DNA of 64,000 nt from CAZBEL01 sp964628055 (GTDB taxonomy: Bacteria > Fidelibacterota > Marinisomatia > Marinisomatales > TCS56), in assembly GCA_964628055.1 (NCBI GenBank), contig CAZVNL010000005.1:14281-78280 (forward strand), given 5' to 3'. Each line of letters begins with the position of its first letter. The first letter of the stretch is position 1. Below the pieces are notes generated by a model, which was not told the DNA's origin, ran no database searches, and saw only the letters and a program-made list of their open reading frames with translations. Positions 44,199 to 52,756 of this stretch are shown here, in pieces. A program made the position numbers and the translations under genes.

Positions 44199-44879
44199 AT
44201 GCATAACGTTGAACTTCTCCATTCCGTCCCGATCTTTTCCGACCTTCCCCGCTCTGCTTTGAGTAAGATTGCCGAACGGATGGTCTCTCGTTCCTATGGG
44301 AAGGGACAGATGATTCTTTTAGAAGATGCCCTGGGCGAAACGTTTTTTGTGATCGCCAGCGGGAGTGTCAAAATTACCCGTCTAAGTGATGACGGTCGGG
44401 AAGTGATCCTGGCCATGTTAGGGGAAGCCGACTTTTTTGGTGAAATGTCCCTATTAGATGGGGAAGGTCGCTCGGCGAATGTGGTCGCCCTGGAAGATTC
44501 CGAGGTGCTTACCCTGACCCGCAGCGATTTCCTGGAAATATTGGAACAATATCCCAAGATCGCCATCAGTTTGTTGGAGGAGTTGACGCGCCGATTGCGT
44601 AAAAGCGACCAGCAAATCGAGAGTCTTTCCCTCAGTGATGTGGAACATCGCATCGGGATTACCCTGGTTCGCCTTGCCGAGGAATTGGGGACGATTCACA
44701 TGGGGGACGTTACCATTCGCAATCTACCCTTCCAGCAAGATATCGCCAACATGGCAGGGACCTCGCGGGAAACCGTTTCGCGCACGTTAGCAATTTTGGA
44801 AGAGAAAGGATACATCCATCGAGATAAACGCACCCTGACCATCTTTGATTTCAATTTCTTCCGAAAAGTCTTTTACTGA
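44199..44879 (+). CDS. Crp/Fnr family transcriptional regulator
   Basis: 226 aa. The N-terminal cyclic-nucleotide-binding barrel (~residues 8-125) contains 'FFGEMSLLDGEGRSANVVA', which keeps the Gly-Glu and Arg-Ser-Ala residues that contact cAMP in CRP. The dimer helix follows, then a winged helix-turn-helix (~165-220) with the recognition region 'FQQDIANMAGTSRETVSRTLAILEEKG'. No N-terminal cysteine cluster is present, so it is not an oxygen-sensing Fnr. The ligand may be cAMP or another cyclic nucleotide. It stands alone between rpsT and meaB, with a 7-bp inverted repeat just upstream. Targets are unknown. Confidence 0.92.
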   Translation: MHNVELLHSVPIFSDLPRSALSKIAERMVSRSYGKGQMILLEDALGETFFVIASGSVKITRLSDDGREVILAMLGEADFFGEMSLLDGEGRSANVVALEDSEVLTLTRSDFLEILEQYPKIAISLLEELTRRLRKSDQQIESLSLSDVEHRIGITLVRLAEELGTIHMGDVTIRNLPFQQDIANMAGTSRETVSRTLAILEEKGYIHRDKRTLTIFDFNFFRKVFY

Positions 44880-44911
44880 CCCCTAATCCTGACACGGTAG
44901 CAGGTGATTTG

Positions 44912-45856
44912 ATGGTGAAGGCATACTTGCAGAAAATACTGTCCAACGATCACCGCACCCTTTCTCAAATCATCACCCAGATTGAGAATGAAGAACAGCT
45001 CCCTAACGGTTTTTTTAATGCGCTATATCCCCATGCCTATCACGCCTTAAGGTTGGGTATTACCGGTCCGCCAGGGGCCGGGAAGAGTACCCTCACCGAT
45101 CAATTGATTCAGCGCTATCTGGACCGCGGTCAATCTGTTGGGGTAGTGACGGTGGATCCCAGCAGTCCTTTCACTGGTGGGGCGTTGTTAGGCGACCGGG
45201 TGCGGATGAACCAATATGCCTGGGATGAACGGGTTTTTATTCGCAGCATGGGGTCCCACGGTCATCCGGGAGGACTGGCCCGAAAATCCCAGGAGGTCGG
45301 AGACGTGCTCTCGGCGAGCGGGAAGGAAGTGATTATTTTTGAGACCATCGGGGTGGGGCAGGCTGAACTGGATGTGGCCCAGGCAGTCGATATCACTATG
45401 GTGGTGTTAGTTCCTGAGTCAGGGGATGAAATTCAAATGATGAAAGCCGGCCTTGTTGAGATTGCCGACCTTTTTGTGGTGAATAAAGCCGACCGGGAGG
45501 GCGCAGGACACCTTTCCCAAACGTTGAAAAGTTTGATCCACTCCTTCGCTCAACCGGGAGAGGTGGAACCTCCCGTCTTTACGACTATTGCCAACCAGGG
45601 AGAAGGCGTGGATGATCTTTTTCGAGGTATCCAGGACTATCTGGCCAAACTGTCTCAATCGGGGAGATTAAATGAAAAACGCTTAAAACGCCATCGCCAC
45701 CGCATCCTCTTGCTTATTCAAGAACAGCTTTTGGACTCCTTTTGGACCTCGGAGAAAATCAAGGCTTTTGAAAAACAAACCCAATCCATCGACTCCATCC
45801 AGGATTCGCCCTACAAGATTTCAGCGGCCTTGCTGAACTCCTATGAGCATGGCTAA
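44912..45856 (+). CDS. meaB: Methylmalonyl-CoA mutase-associated GTPase MeaB
   Basis: 314 aa from ATG 44912 with AGGTGA just upstream (TTG 44909 is in frame). This G3E-family P-loop GTPase loads and protects the B12 cofactor of methylmalonyl-CoA mutase. Walker A is 'GPPGAGKSTLTDQLI' (~residues 51-65). 'TVDPSSPFTGGALLGDRVRM' is the family signature, followed by 'SMGSHGHPGGLA', and the guanine motif is 'VVNKADREG'. The C-terminal dimerisation arm is present. The mutase genes are not in this window. It overlaps tatC by 14 nt. It implies a propionyl-CoA/succinyl-CoA route in the cell (inference). Confidence 0.93.
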   Translation: MVKAYLQKILSNDHRTLSQIITQIENEEQLPNGFFNALYPHAYHALRLGITGPPGAGKSTLTDQLIQRYLDRGQSVGVVTVDPSSPFTGGALLGDRVRMNQYAWDERVFIRSMGSHGHPGGLARKSQEVGDVLSASGKEVIIFETIGVGQAELDVAQAVDITMVVLVPESGDEIQMMKAGLVEIADLFVVNKADREGAGHLSQTLKSLIHSFAQPGEVEPPVFTTIANQGEGVDDLFRGIQDYLAKLSQSGRLNEKRLKRHRHRILLLIQEQLLDSFWTSEKIKAFEKQTQSIDSIQDSPYKISAALLNSYEHG

Positions 45857-46583
45857 CGAGAACAGCATGTCATTTTTAGATCACCTGGAAGAACTCCGGT
45901 GGCGTATTATTAAGAGTTTAATTGCCGTCTTGGTGGGGGGGATCATTACATTCTTTTTTGTGGATAAAATCATTAGTTTTCTCATTGCCCCAACAAAACG
46001 GTTGAGCATTAATATGCAACTGCAAGTCCTAAGGGTCCAGGGCATGTTCCTGATTAAATGGGGATTAGCCATCGTAGGCGGTGTCATCCTGGCCTTGCCG
46101 GTCTTGACCTATCAGCTTGTCCAGTTTGTGGCACCCGGGCTTTATTCCAATGAAAAACGCTACCTTTACCCTTTTGTATTTAGTAGCTATATTTTCTTTT
46201 TAGTGGGCGTGGTCTTTGCCTACACGGTAATCATCCCGTTTTCTTTACGGTTTTTCACCTCCATGGGTATTGGAGATATTCAAAACAATTTTTCTATCAA
46301 CTACTACTTTAGTTTTATTACCTGGTTGATTTTAGGCAGCGGGGTCATTTTTGAGTTACCGGTAGTGGTATTTATTCTTTCTTCCATCGGGTTGCTGACC
46401 CCACCTTTCATGCGCCATTACCGACGGCATGCCATCGTATTCATCGCCATCCTTTCGGCTTTCATTACGCCTCCCGACCCGGTGAGCATGCTTGCCATGG
46501 GAATCCCCCTCGCTGCGTTGTACGAGATTAGCATTGGCGTTTCCTGGGTCGTGACGCGTAAGAAAATGCAGGCTGCGAAGTGA
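45843..46583 (+). CDS. tatC: Sec-independent protein translocase TatC
   Basis: 246 aa with six transmembrane helices, the receptor for twin-arginine signal peptides. 'FLDHLEELRWRIIKSL' at the N terminus is the diagnostic TatC motif containing the conserved Glu residues. A periplasmic 'FVAPGLYSNEKRYLYPFV' loop and 'PVVVFILSSIGLLTP' also match. ATG 45843 overlaps meaB; ATG 45849 and 45867 are in-frame alternatives. No tatA or tatB gene is in the window. The polyprenyl synthase gene follows after 34 nt. Confidence 0.95.
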   Translation: MSMANENSMSFLDHLEELRWRIIKSLIAVLVGGIITFFFVDKIISFLIAPTKRLSINMQLQVLRVQGMFLIKWGLAIVGGVILALPVLTYQLVQFVAPGLYSNEKRYLYPFVFSSYIFFLVGVVFAYTVIIPFSLRFFTSMGIGDIQNNFSINYYFSFITWLILGSGVIFELPVVVFILSSIGLLTPPFMRHYRRHAIVFIAILSAFITPPDPVSMLAMGIPLAALYEISIGVSWVVTRKKMQAAK

Positions 46584-46617
46584 TTGGTAGACGAGTTTAA
46601 CGGGGTTATATTTTCCC

Positions 46618-47607
46618 ATGGCCGGTGAACTAAAAACCCTCAAAGAAATAACCGCTCCTATCTTTGAGGACATTAAACTGTTCGAAAGGGAGATTCGGGA
46701 AGCCCTCACCTCTGAAGTGCGTTTAACCAATACCATTGGCAAATATATTGTCAGACATAAGGGGAAACACATTCGGCCTATTTTAACCATCCTGTCGGCG
46801 CGTTTATGTGGCACCCCTACCATGAACAGCTACAAAGCTGCTACCCTTATCGAGTTGATTCATTTAGCTTCTTTAATTCACGATGATGTAGTCGATGAGT
46901 CTACCAAAAGGCGGGGATTCCCTTCCATTAACTGGGTATGGAAGAACAAGATAGCGGTTCTCATGGGGGATTTTATTCTTAGCCGGGCGCTGATCAACTT
47001 GGTGGGCTTACACGACTTTGAAGCGTTGGAACTGATCTCTGAAACTGCCGACCAATTGAGTTCTGGAGAATTTTTGCAAATTGAAAAAAGTCGCTCCAAA
47101 ACCATGACTGAGCATATTTATTACGATATGATCTATAAAAAAACGGCCTCTCTCATTGCCACCAGTTGCCAGTTAGGAGCCATTACTGCCACCCATGACA
47201 CCAAAGATCGTCAGGCCATGCGGGAATTTGGTGAAAATCTGGGGATGGCGTTCCAGATAAAAGACGACACCTTCGACTTGTTGGGAAGTGAGCGCAAAAT
47301 GGGTAAGAATATGGGAATTGACATTAAGAAAAACATTCTTACCCTTCCTTTGATCCATTCCTACAATCATCTTACGAGGGCCGAAGTCCGCCAGGTGAAA
47401 AGAATCCTGCAAATGAATAAAAAATCCAAGAAAGATTTACAGGAATTGAAACAAATAATCGAAACTTCCGGGGGATTTGCTTTCGCTCACGAAAAAATAG
47501 AAGATTTCAGTGAGCGGGCGTTGCAGGCGATCGCCCAATACCCCGACTCTATTTATAAAGAGGCCCTCAAAGACTTAGTCTATTATAATATCAACCGGGA
47601 TCATTAG
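46618..47607 (+). CDS. Polyprenyl diphosphate synthase
   Basis: 329 aa trans-isoprenyl diphosphate synthase, all-alpha. The first aspartate-rich motif DDVVD is in 'SLIHDDVVDESTKRRG' and the second, DDTFD, in 'FQIKDDTFDLLG'. 'HIRPILTILSARL' (substrate binding Arg) and 'VLMGDFILSRA' are standard. Small residues before the first motif ('LIHLASL') suggest a long-chain product of C30-C50, as for a menaquinone side chain, but chain length cannot be fixed. It starts after tatC, and the glycosyltransferase gene begins one base after its stop. It could also supply polyprenyl chains for the GGR-like reductase at 36724. Confidence 0.92.
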   Translation: MAGELKTLKEITAPIFEDIKLFEREIREALTSEVRLTNTIGKYIVRHKGKHIRPILTILSARLCGTPTMNSYKAATLIELIHLASLIHDDVVDESTKRRGFPSINWVWKNKIAVLMGDFILSRALINLVGLHDFEALELISETADQLSSGEFLQIEKSRSKTMTEHIYYDMIYKKTASLIATSCQLGAITATHDTKDRQAMREFGENLGMAFQIKDDTFDLLGSERKMGKNMGIDIKKNILTLPLIHSYNHLTRAEVRQVKRILQMNKKSKKDLQELKQIIETSGGFAFAHEKIEDFSERALQAIAQYPDSIYKEALKDLVYYNINRDH

Positions 47608-47608
47608 T

Positions 47609-48637
47609 ATGGATACCCTGCGGACTATCCTGGTCCTTCGGTTCAGTTCCATTGGTGATATTGTCTTATCCACCAGTATCTTAGCCACCTTAAAAAAAAA
47701 TTTACCCCGGACGCAGATCGACTTCGCCACGCTGCAAACTTACGCTCCTTTACTGGAGGGACATCCCCACATTAATTATCTATATTGCGTAGACCGAGAT
47801 GCCGGTTACAGGCACTTAAAAACCTTAGGGAAATACTTCGAACTCCAGGGATATGATTTGATTGTGGACCTGCATAATACACTCCGGTCTAAGATAATCT
47901 GCAATCAACTTTTACGCACGCCCCACGTAGTCTACAGAAAACCACGTTGGCGGCGTCTCAAACTGTTCCAGTTTCATCTGAACCATTTTCCGGACAACAG
48001 CAGCCAGCGTCAGATGTATCACGACACAGTCCGGCATTTATTAAAGTCGGATACTGAACCACAGCCCACGTCACTACAACTATCGCCAGGAGAACTCCAC
48101 AAGAGTAAAACATTGTTGGCTGAACATTGTATCGAGGGAGATTACCTGGCTGTACTCCCCGGGTCAGCTTGGAAACAAAAAATTTGGTTTAAGGAATATT
48201 ACCGAACGCTTTTTACCCAAATACAGGATACCCTTGGGGTTCAATTAGTCGTTCTTGGGGCAGCGGCTGATTCTATTTGTGAAGAAATTTCTACCGGTGT
48301 TGCCGGAGCCGTGGATCTGCACGGTCTTTTGGATTTGAGGGAAACTTTAGGAGTTCTCGCTAGAGCCCGGTTAGTGCTCGGAAGCGATACGGGGTTAGTT
48401 CACGGGGCCGAAGCCTTGGGCGTCCCCGTGGTTATGATCCTGGGACCTACCTCTTACGAAACCGGCGGGGGTACCTTTTCAGACACCTCCGTAACCCTCC
48501 AGGCCGAGGAGGTCTGGTGTCGCCCGTGTTCACAGAATGGTCGCCGACCTTGCTATCGTTCACGACGGGTTTGTATGGAGCGTATTACCCCTGACCAGGT
48601 GTTTCAACATGTGAGCCAACAGCTGGGAATGGCATGA
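47609..48637 (+). CDS. Glycosyltransferase family 9 (heptosyltransferase-like)
   Basis: 342 aa GT-B fold enzyme of the LPS heptosyltransferase family, acting on the cytoplasmic face of the inner membrane. 'LVLRFSSIGDIVLSTSILATL' at the N terminus is the family opening with the Asp used in catalysis. 'LAVLPGSAWKQKIWF' and 'LGSDTGLVHGAEALGVPVVMILGPTS' form the nucleotide-sugar site. It sits one base after the polyprenyl synthase and overlaps waaA by 4 nt, which ties it to LPS core assembly. Which heptose position it adds cannot be said. Confidence 0.9.
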   Translation: MDTLRTILVLRFSSIGDIVLSTSILATLKKNLPRTQIDFATLQTYAPLLEGHPHINYLYCVDRDAGYRHLKTLGKYFELQGYDLIVDLHNTLRSKIICNQLLRTPHVVYRKPRWRRLKLFQFHLNHFPDNSSQRQMYHDTVRHLLKSDTEPQPTSLQLSPGELHKSKTLLAEHCIEGDYLAVLPGSAWKQKIWFKEYYRTLFTQIQDTLGVQLVVLGAAADSICEEISTGVAGAVDLHGLLDLRETLGVLARARLVLGSDTGLVHGAEALGVPVVMILGPTSYETGGGTFSDTSVTLQAEEVWCRPCSQNGRRPCYRSRRVCMERITPDQVFQHVSQQLGMA

Positions 48638-49917
48638 GTTTTTTCTGGAAAACCATATACAACATTCTCATCCTGCCAATTCTGTTGATCTTTGCCCTGT
48701 TAGGGGGCTTTTTTAATACCAAACTACGGGAAGGATTTCAGAAGCGGTTTGCCACAATCCGTACCTTAAAGTCCTTTTTTTCCGAGCTGGATCGTAATCA
48801 GGTAGTTTATTGGTTCCATGTGGCTTCCCATGGGGAATACGAGCTCATCCGGACGGTCCTGAAAGGGTTGAAGGAGGTTGAATCCAATACCATCGTCGTG
48901 GTGAGCTTTTTCTCACCCTCGGGGTTTAACCATGTTCAGGATGATCTTATCGATTGTAAGGTGTACCTTCCTTTTGACTTGATATGGTCTGTTCGCCGGG
49001 CGTTGAAAATTGTCCGCCCCAAGAAGATTATTTTTGCGGCTTACGATGTTTGGCCTAACTTGCTTTGGACGGCCAAGCGCTTTGGGATACACGCCACTTT
49101 GGTGGCTGCCCGGTTGGAGCGGGGTACTAAAAAGTTATGGCCCGTTGCCCGGAGCTTCTACCGTAACGTCTACCGCTGTTTTGCCACGATTTACACCGTA
49201 GCGGAATGGGACTATCTCCAGGTACAGAAATTAGTGAATCGTCCCGTCCGCCCGTTGGTCCGGGTCTTGGGGAATCCTCGTTATGATCAAGTGAAAAGTA
49301 AGGCGGATAGTTTCACTCAACAGCGGACGGAGTCGGTCTTACGTCGGCAGAAGCGCATCATTATTGGAAGTGTGCACAAAGAAGACGAACGCGTCATTCT
49401 GGAGCCCCTCATTGCCCTCCTTCAGGAGAACCTAGAACTCTCTATGCTCTGGGTGCCCCATGAACCATCAGAAAAGAACTGCCAGCTTTACCAGGACACG
49501 TTTAGCCAGCGGGGTTTGGAGACCAGGTTACTGAATAATTACCGTTTAAATCAGTTAATAGATAAGCGGGTGATTGTCGTGGATGGTGTGGGGAAACTGG
49601 CGCGCCTCTATTGGCAAGGCCGTTTGGCTTATGTGGGAGGGGGCTTCTCCACGGGAGTTCACAATGTAATGGAGCCGGCCATTGCCCGTTTGCCGGTGCT
49701 TTTTGGCCCCCGCTATCAGAATTCCCATGAAGCGACGGAACTATTGAAAGCCGGAGGTGGTTTCACGTCCAGCAACCAGGAAGAACTGCTCCAGCTTTTC
49801 CATTGGCTATTAAATGATCAGGAGGCCTTTTTAAAAGCCAGTTTGGCGGCCACGGCGGTGATTCATAAAAATTTAGGGTCGTCTACGCGCGTTGTTCGAG
49901 GAATTATACGTGACTGA
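48634..49917 (+). CDS. waaA: 3-deoxy-D-manno-octulosonic acid (Kdo) transferase
   Basis: 427 aa GT30 enzyme that adds Kdo to lipid A precursor, a proof of LPS in this organism. An N-terminal membrane anchor (~5-27) precedes 'YWFHVASHGEYE', the family motif that holds the catalytic Glu. The C-terminal domain has 'VLGNPRYDQ', 'IIIGSVHKEDE' and 'YVGGGFSTGVHNVMEPAIARLPVLFGP'. ATG 48634 overlaps the previous stop, and the stop overlaps the ABC ATPase start by 8 nt. Lipid A genes themselves are not in the window. Confidence 0.94.
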   Translation: MSFFWKTIYNILILPILLIFALLGGFFNTKLREGFQKRFATIRTLKSFFSELDRNQVVYWFHVASHGEYELIRTVLKGLKEVESNTIVVVSFFSPSGFNHVQDDLIDCKVYLPFDLIWSVRRALKIVRPKKIIFAAYDVWPNLLWTAKRFGIHATLVAARLERGTKKLWPVARSFYRNVYRCFATIYTVAEWDYLQVQKLVNRPVRPLVRVLGNPRYDQVKSKADSFTQQRTESVLRRQKRIIIGSVHKEDERVILEPLIALLQENLELSMLWVPHEPSEKNCQLYQDTFSQRGLETRLLNNYRLNQLIDKRVIVVDGVGKLARLYWQGRLAYVGGGFSTGVHNVMEPAIARLPVLFGPRYQNSHEATELLKAGGGFTSSNQEELLQLFHWLLNDQEAFLKASLAATAVIHKNLGSSTRVVRGIIRD

Positions 49918-51226
49918 ACCCCTTACTTTAACGGTTCATTTTCCGAAGTTTTCCCACCGATGTACCTTCCAGATGAAACCGGGACTGCACATCATCTACG
50001 GGGAGAGCGGCGTGGGGAAGTCGGATTTTATTCGTCTCCTGGCTGGATTGTCTCCGCGCGACTCTCATAATTACCGTATCGAAGGCCATAATGCCCGGGG
50101 TCGCATCCAGATTGTTTTTCAGAATCCTGACCAGCAGATTGTATCCAGTTCTCTGGAGGGGGAATTGGCCTTTGCTTTAGAGTGCAGGGAGCAGGACCCT
50201 GCTCAATTGCAGCAAACCCTGGAAAGGTTAATAAACCAACTTCCGTTTAAGGTTGATGAAACCCGTCACCCTGCTACCCTAAGCGGGGGGGAGAAAGAGA
50301 TGCTGAACTTGGTTACTGCCTTCAGCACCGCACCAGAGTGGGTGCTGATTGATGATGGTCTGTCTTTTTTAAGTTATCCCTATAAACAACGGATGGTTGA
50401 ATTTATGCAAGAACGCATGTCGGCCACCGGCTGCGGGGTACTCTGGTTCACTTCGGACATGTCCGACTGGGCCTTTAGTGAGCACAACTATGAATTATCC
50501 CTATCCTCGTTAGAACAAATCATAGACCCTCACTACCCCTCCTGGCCGACCTTTCATCTACCTAAAGGAACACTTCAAGTTCATATTGATAACCTGCATT
50601 TTAATTATAGTTCCAACAAATTATTCGAGAACTTTTCCCTGGAAATTAACCCTACCCGTAGTCTCGGCTTGGTGGGGACTAACGGTTGTGGTAAGACGAC
50701 CCTGGCGCGTTTATTGTTAGGGTTGTTGGAGCCTCAAAAGGGCCGGTGTGACTTATCTTTTTCCGGTAGTTCTGTTGAGGGTGTGTATTTAGATCAGTTT
50801 CCTGAATATCTTCTCGGTGCGGAAACCTTAGAGCTGTTTTTGAAACGCCTCGTGGAAGGAGAACGGTTTCAACCTCGTAAAATTCGTTCCTGTTTGAAGG
50901 CTTTGGAACGCCTCCAAATTCCGTGGGAGTTAGTGAAAGATCATTCCGCCCTGGATTTAAGTTGGACCTCTCTGCGCCTGATCCTCACGGTTATCCTTAG
51001 CCACAGCCGCTATAATCTGCTGGTCTTAGATGAACCAACCTTTGGCATGGGGTATGAACAAGCCGTAACTTTATTAAGCTATTTACACACCTGTTTACAG
51101 TCACAACATCTCGTTATTATTTCCCATGAAATGGATTTTTTAAAGGGTATTTGTGATCAAATTGTTTCTATTGACGAACAAATAGTCCAGCAACATGGAA
51201 GGGACACGCTTGAATCAATCCGTTGA
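49910..51226 (+). CDS. Fused two-domain ABC transporter ATPase (ECF/CbiO-like), asymmetric sites
   Basis: 438 aa from GTG 49910, with GAGGAA (49898-49903) 6 nt upstream (TTG 49892 is in frame). Two nucleotide-binding domains stand in tandem, as in fused EcfA/A' proteins. Domain 1 has Walker A 'GESGVGKS' (~31-38) and an intact signature LSGGEKE (~124), but its Walker B reads 'LIDDGLS' with Asp for the catalytic Glu. Domain 2 has Walker A 'GTNGCGKT' (~256) and an intact 'LVLDEPTFG', but no LSGGQ; 'LDLSWTSLR' stands in its place. One composite site should be active and one degenerate. No permease gene is adjacent. It overlaps waaA by 8 nt and the next gene by 32 nt. Confidence 0.85.
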   Translation: MTEPLTLTVHFPKFSHRCTFQMKPGLHIIYGESGVGKSDFIRLLAGLSPRDSHNYRIEGHNARGRIQIVFQNPDQQIVSSSLEGELAFALECREQDPAQLQQTLERLINQLPFKVDETRHPATLSGGEKEMLNLVTAFSTAPEWVLIDDGLSFLSYPYKQRMVEFMQERMSATGCGVLWFTSDMSDWAFSEHNYELSLSSLEQIIDPHYPSWPTFHLPKGTLQVHIDNLHFNYSSNKLFENFSLEINPTRSLGLVGTNGCGKTTLARLLLGLLEPQKGRCDLSFSGSSVEGVYLDQFPEYLLGAETLELFLKRLVEGERFQPRKIRSCLKALERLQIPWELVKDHSALDLSWTSLRLILTVILSHSRYNLLVLDEPTFGMGYEQAVTLLSYLHTCLQSQHLVIISHEMDFLKGICDQIVSIDEQIVQQHGRDTLESIR

Positions 51227-51782
51227 AAAGAGGAAAATTACCGATCCAACCCGGATTTTGACCCTGGCTAATCTCATTTCGTTACTACGGGCTCTCTTAA
51301 CCGTACCGATAATTTACACCCTTCAGAATCCCTTTTGGCGCACGTACACCTTTATTTTGATCGTATTGGCGATCCTTTCAGATGCTTTAGATGGTTTTTT
51401 TGCCCGACGCGCTCATGAGGTCACCCATTTTGGGAAATGGTTGGATCCCATTGCGGATTCGGTGGTGATTTTAACCGTTGCGGCTTATCTTGTGCTTCAA
51501 GAGCAATTCCCCGCCTGGTTCTTCTTTTTCTACTTGGTGCGTTACGTGACCATTGCCGTTCCTGCCATCTACCTGTTGAACCATGTCCATTTTGTCCTCA
51601 ATTCGAACTGGTACGGCAAATGGGCCGCGGGAATTTCAGCCATGGCCATCTTTTTCCATATTTTCCCCATTTATTTTTTAGACTGGTTACCCCACGTAAG
51701 TCTCCTGGTAGCCACTAGTTTGTTAGCCCTTAGCTGGCTGGTCTATTGGCACACGTTTATTCAGCAGTTCCGTAGTCTATAA
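51195..51782 (+). CDS. CDP-alcohol phosphatidyltransferase family protein (PgsA-like)
   Basis: 195 aa integral membrane enzyme that moves a phosphatidyl group from CDP-diacylglycerol to an alcohol, such as glycerol 3-phosphate. The complete catalytic motif DxxDGxxARxxxxxxxxGxxxDxxxD is present, from Asp-Ala-Leu-Asp-Gly (51378 onward) to 'WLDPIAD'. 'TLANLISLLRALLTVPII' precedes it, the usual first helix. Five or six helices follow. Start: ATG 51195, or TTG 51210 if shorter. It overlaps the ABC ATPase gene by 32 nt. PgsA (phosphatidylglycerophosphate synthase) is likely, but other alcohols cannot be excluded. Confidence 0.86.
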   Translation: MEGTRLNQSVEKRKITDPTRILTLANLISLLRALLTVPIIYTLQNPFWRTYTFILIVLAILSDALDGFFARRAHEVTHFGKWLDPIADSVVILTVAAYLVLQEQFPAWFFFFYLVRYVTIAVPAIYLLNHVHFVLNSNWYGKWAAGISAMAIFFHIFPIYFLDWLPHVSLLVATSLLALSWLVYWHTFIQQFRSL

Positions 51783-51817
51783 ACCTAACACCCATTTGAG
51801 TAAAGGGAATCGGTAGG

Positions 51818-52708
51818 GTGATCTTAACTTCTTTATTTCAAGTTCTTAGCCGGACGAGAGACAACATTGCCGGGGCTTTCAGAGTGTTTACGAAACGGAA
51901 GATAAGTTCTCAGACCTCAGACCCTCTGGAAGAGGCTTTGCTCCTTACCGATATGGGGATACCGACGGTGGAAGAGGTTCTCCAACTGGTTCATAACCTA
52001 AAGCAAAAAAATATGTTGGGGGCGATTCGAAATCATCTCCTTTCCTTGTTAGAACCCCCTCCTGATGATCAATTAAATCCGCAAAAGCCAACGGTGTTTT
52101 TAGTCGTGGGTGTAAACGGTTCCGGTAAAACCACGACAGCGGCCAAGTTAGCGCATTATTTTTCCCGGTCGGGACGCAAAGTGTTGCTGATTGGGGCCGA
52201 TACTTACCGGGCGGCGGCTGTGGAACAATTACACCAATGGAGTCGCCGTTTAAATATTCGATTGATATGCAACGAGCAGTCCCAGGAACCGGCGGCGGTG
52301 GTGTTCGATGGTCTTACTGCTGCTCGGGCATGTGATTCTGAAATCGTGGTTATCGATACGGCCGGACGATTGCATACCTATAAAAACCTCATGACTGAGT
52401 TGGAAAAGCTGGCCCGCGTTATCCAGTCTCATTTTTCGGAATTTACCCTCCAGGCTCTGATTACCATTGATGCCAATTTAGGGCAGAATTCCCTTCAGCA
52501 GGCTCGCCAGTTTACCCGTTACACCCATCTATCAGGGGCCATTCTCACTAAAATGGACGGTACTGCCAAGGGGGGCATTCTGTTTGCCTTGAACCGGGAA
52601 TTGCACTTGCCTGTGGTCTTTTTAGGCGTCGGGGAAAATGCCGCAGATTTAGTTCCTTTTAATGCCCCCGACTATGTGGATAGCCTGTTGGGGTTCTCCT
52701 CAGAATGA
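51818..52708 (+). CDS. ftsY: Signal recognition particle receptor FtsY
   Basis: 296 aa SRP GTPase, the NG-domain form without the long acidic A domain of E. coli. The N domain (~20-90) is followed by the G domain: P-loop 'VVGVNGSGKTTTAAKLA' (~residues 97-113), 'LLIGADTYRAAAVEQLHQWS', the DTAGR motif 'VVIDTAGRLHTYKNLMTELEKL', and 'TKMDGTAKGG'. It docks ribosome-SRP complexes at the inner membrane for co-translational insertion. The start is GTG 51818. It follows the phosphatidyltransferase by 35 nt and precedes rimO by 48 nt. Confidence 0.95.
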   Translation: MILTSLFQVLSRTRDNIAGAFRVFTKRKISSQTSDPLEEALLLTDMGIPTVEEVLQLVHNLKQKNMLGAIRNHLLSLLEPPPDDQLNPQKPTVFLVVGVNGSGKTTTAAKLAHYFSRSGRKVLLIGADTYRAAAVEQLHQWSRRLNIRLICNEQSQEPAAVVFDGLTAARACDSEIVVIDTAGRLHTYKNLMTELEKLARVIQSHFSEFTLQALITIDANLGQNSLQQARQFTRYTHLSGAILTKMDGTAKGGILFALNRELHLPVVFLGVGENAADLVPFNAPDYVDSLLGFSSE

Positions 52709-52756
52709 CCGTTTCCGTTCCTTGTTTAATCAGTAACCGTATTTTTTAATTTAGGG

